From positions 1 to 6,041 of the forward strand of contig WBXJ01000176.1 of the NCBI GenBank assembly GCA_008933045.1: a DNA stretch of 6,041 bases, written 5' to 3'. The position numbers and the translations under genes were made by a program. The notes beneath the pieces were generated by a model. It was not told where the DNA came from. It saw only the letters and a list, made by a program, of their open reading frames with translations, and ran no database searches. This document shows, one piece after another, positions 5,974-6,041 of this stretch (positions are counted from its first letter, which is position 1; the number at the start of each line of letters is the position of its first letter). Source of the stretch: Verrucomicrobiota bacterium (lineage in GTDB: Bacteria > Verrucomicrobiota > Verrucomicrobiia > Limisphaerales > SXQI01).

Positions 5974-6041
5974 AAAACAGGCGACAACTTTAAGGTGAGA
6001 AAAGAAGGAATCAAACCTGAAAAGCGACGGATTTCATTCCC

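Noticed and set aside
5974..6041. Promoter for mdh (TTGATT, 16 bases, TAAAGT on the - strand)
   Set aside because: Each box matches only four of six consensus bases and would place the start of transcription almost at the ATG. Too weak to annotate.

Overview
The window is an ordinary-looking stretch of bacterial chromosome, close to half G+C by eye and densely packed with genes. It holds seven protein genes: one cut off at the left edge and six complete. I see no RNA genes, mobile elements, CRISPR arrays or phage genes. The best guess for the host is a Verrucomicrobiota or Planctomycetota-type bacterium. This rests on an exported PQQ-like beta-propeller protein of a kind common there, an exported NTF2-like protein with a C-terminal anchor, a Thermus-type malate dehydrogenase, weak Shine-Dalgarno signals and a trpD outside any trp cluster. 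This placement is an inference with modest confidence.

Left part (1-2115). A protein gene of unrecognised family enters from the left on the + strand and ends at 405. It converges on a Nudix hydrolase gene on the - strand (476-976). The Nudix gene is divergent from trpD (1075-2115, +), which encodes anthranilate phosphoribosyltransferase of tryptophan synthesis. The roughly 100 bases between the preferred Nudix start and trpD are the likely place for both promoters.

Middle (2167-4277). A small exported protein with an NTF2/SnoaL-like domain and a glycine-rich C-terminal membrane segment follows trpD on the same strand. It meets, tail to tail with only 2 bases between the stop codons, a long - strand gene for an exported PQQ-like beta-propeller protein. 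A short hairpin lies over that junction.

Right part (4340-5973, - strand). Malate dehydrogenase (mdh) is followed, with a 4-base ATGA overlap, by a divergent DeoC-like TIM-barrel protein. The beta-propeller gene comes next after 62 bases. The transcription order is therefore mdh, deoC-like, propeller gene.

The most interesting item is the DeoC-like protein. It aligns along its whole length with short deoxyribose-phosphate aldolases, but serine stands where the Schiff-base lysine should be, glutamate replaces the catalytic aspartate, and the N-terminal DHTLLKPD motif is eroded. It is either a pseudo-enzyme or a re-purposed barrel, translationally coupled to a central-carbon enzyme. Nothing else in the window looks like a new multi-gene system.
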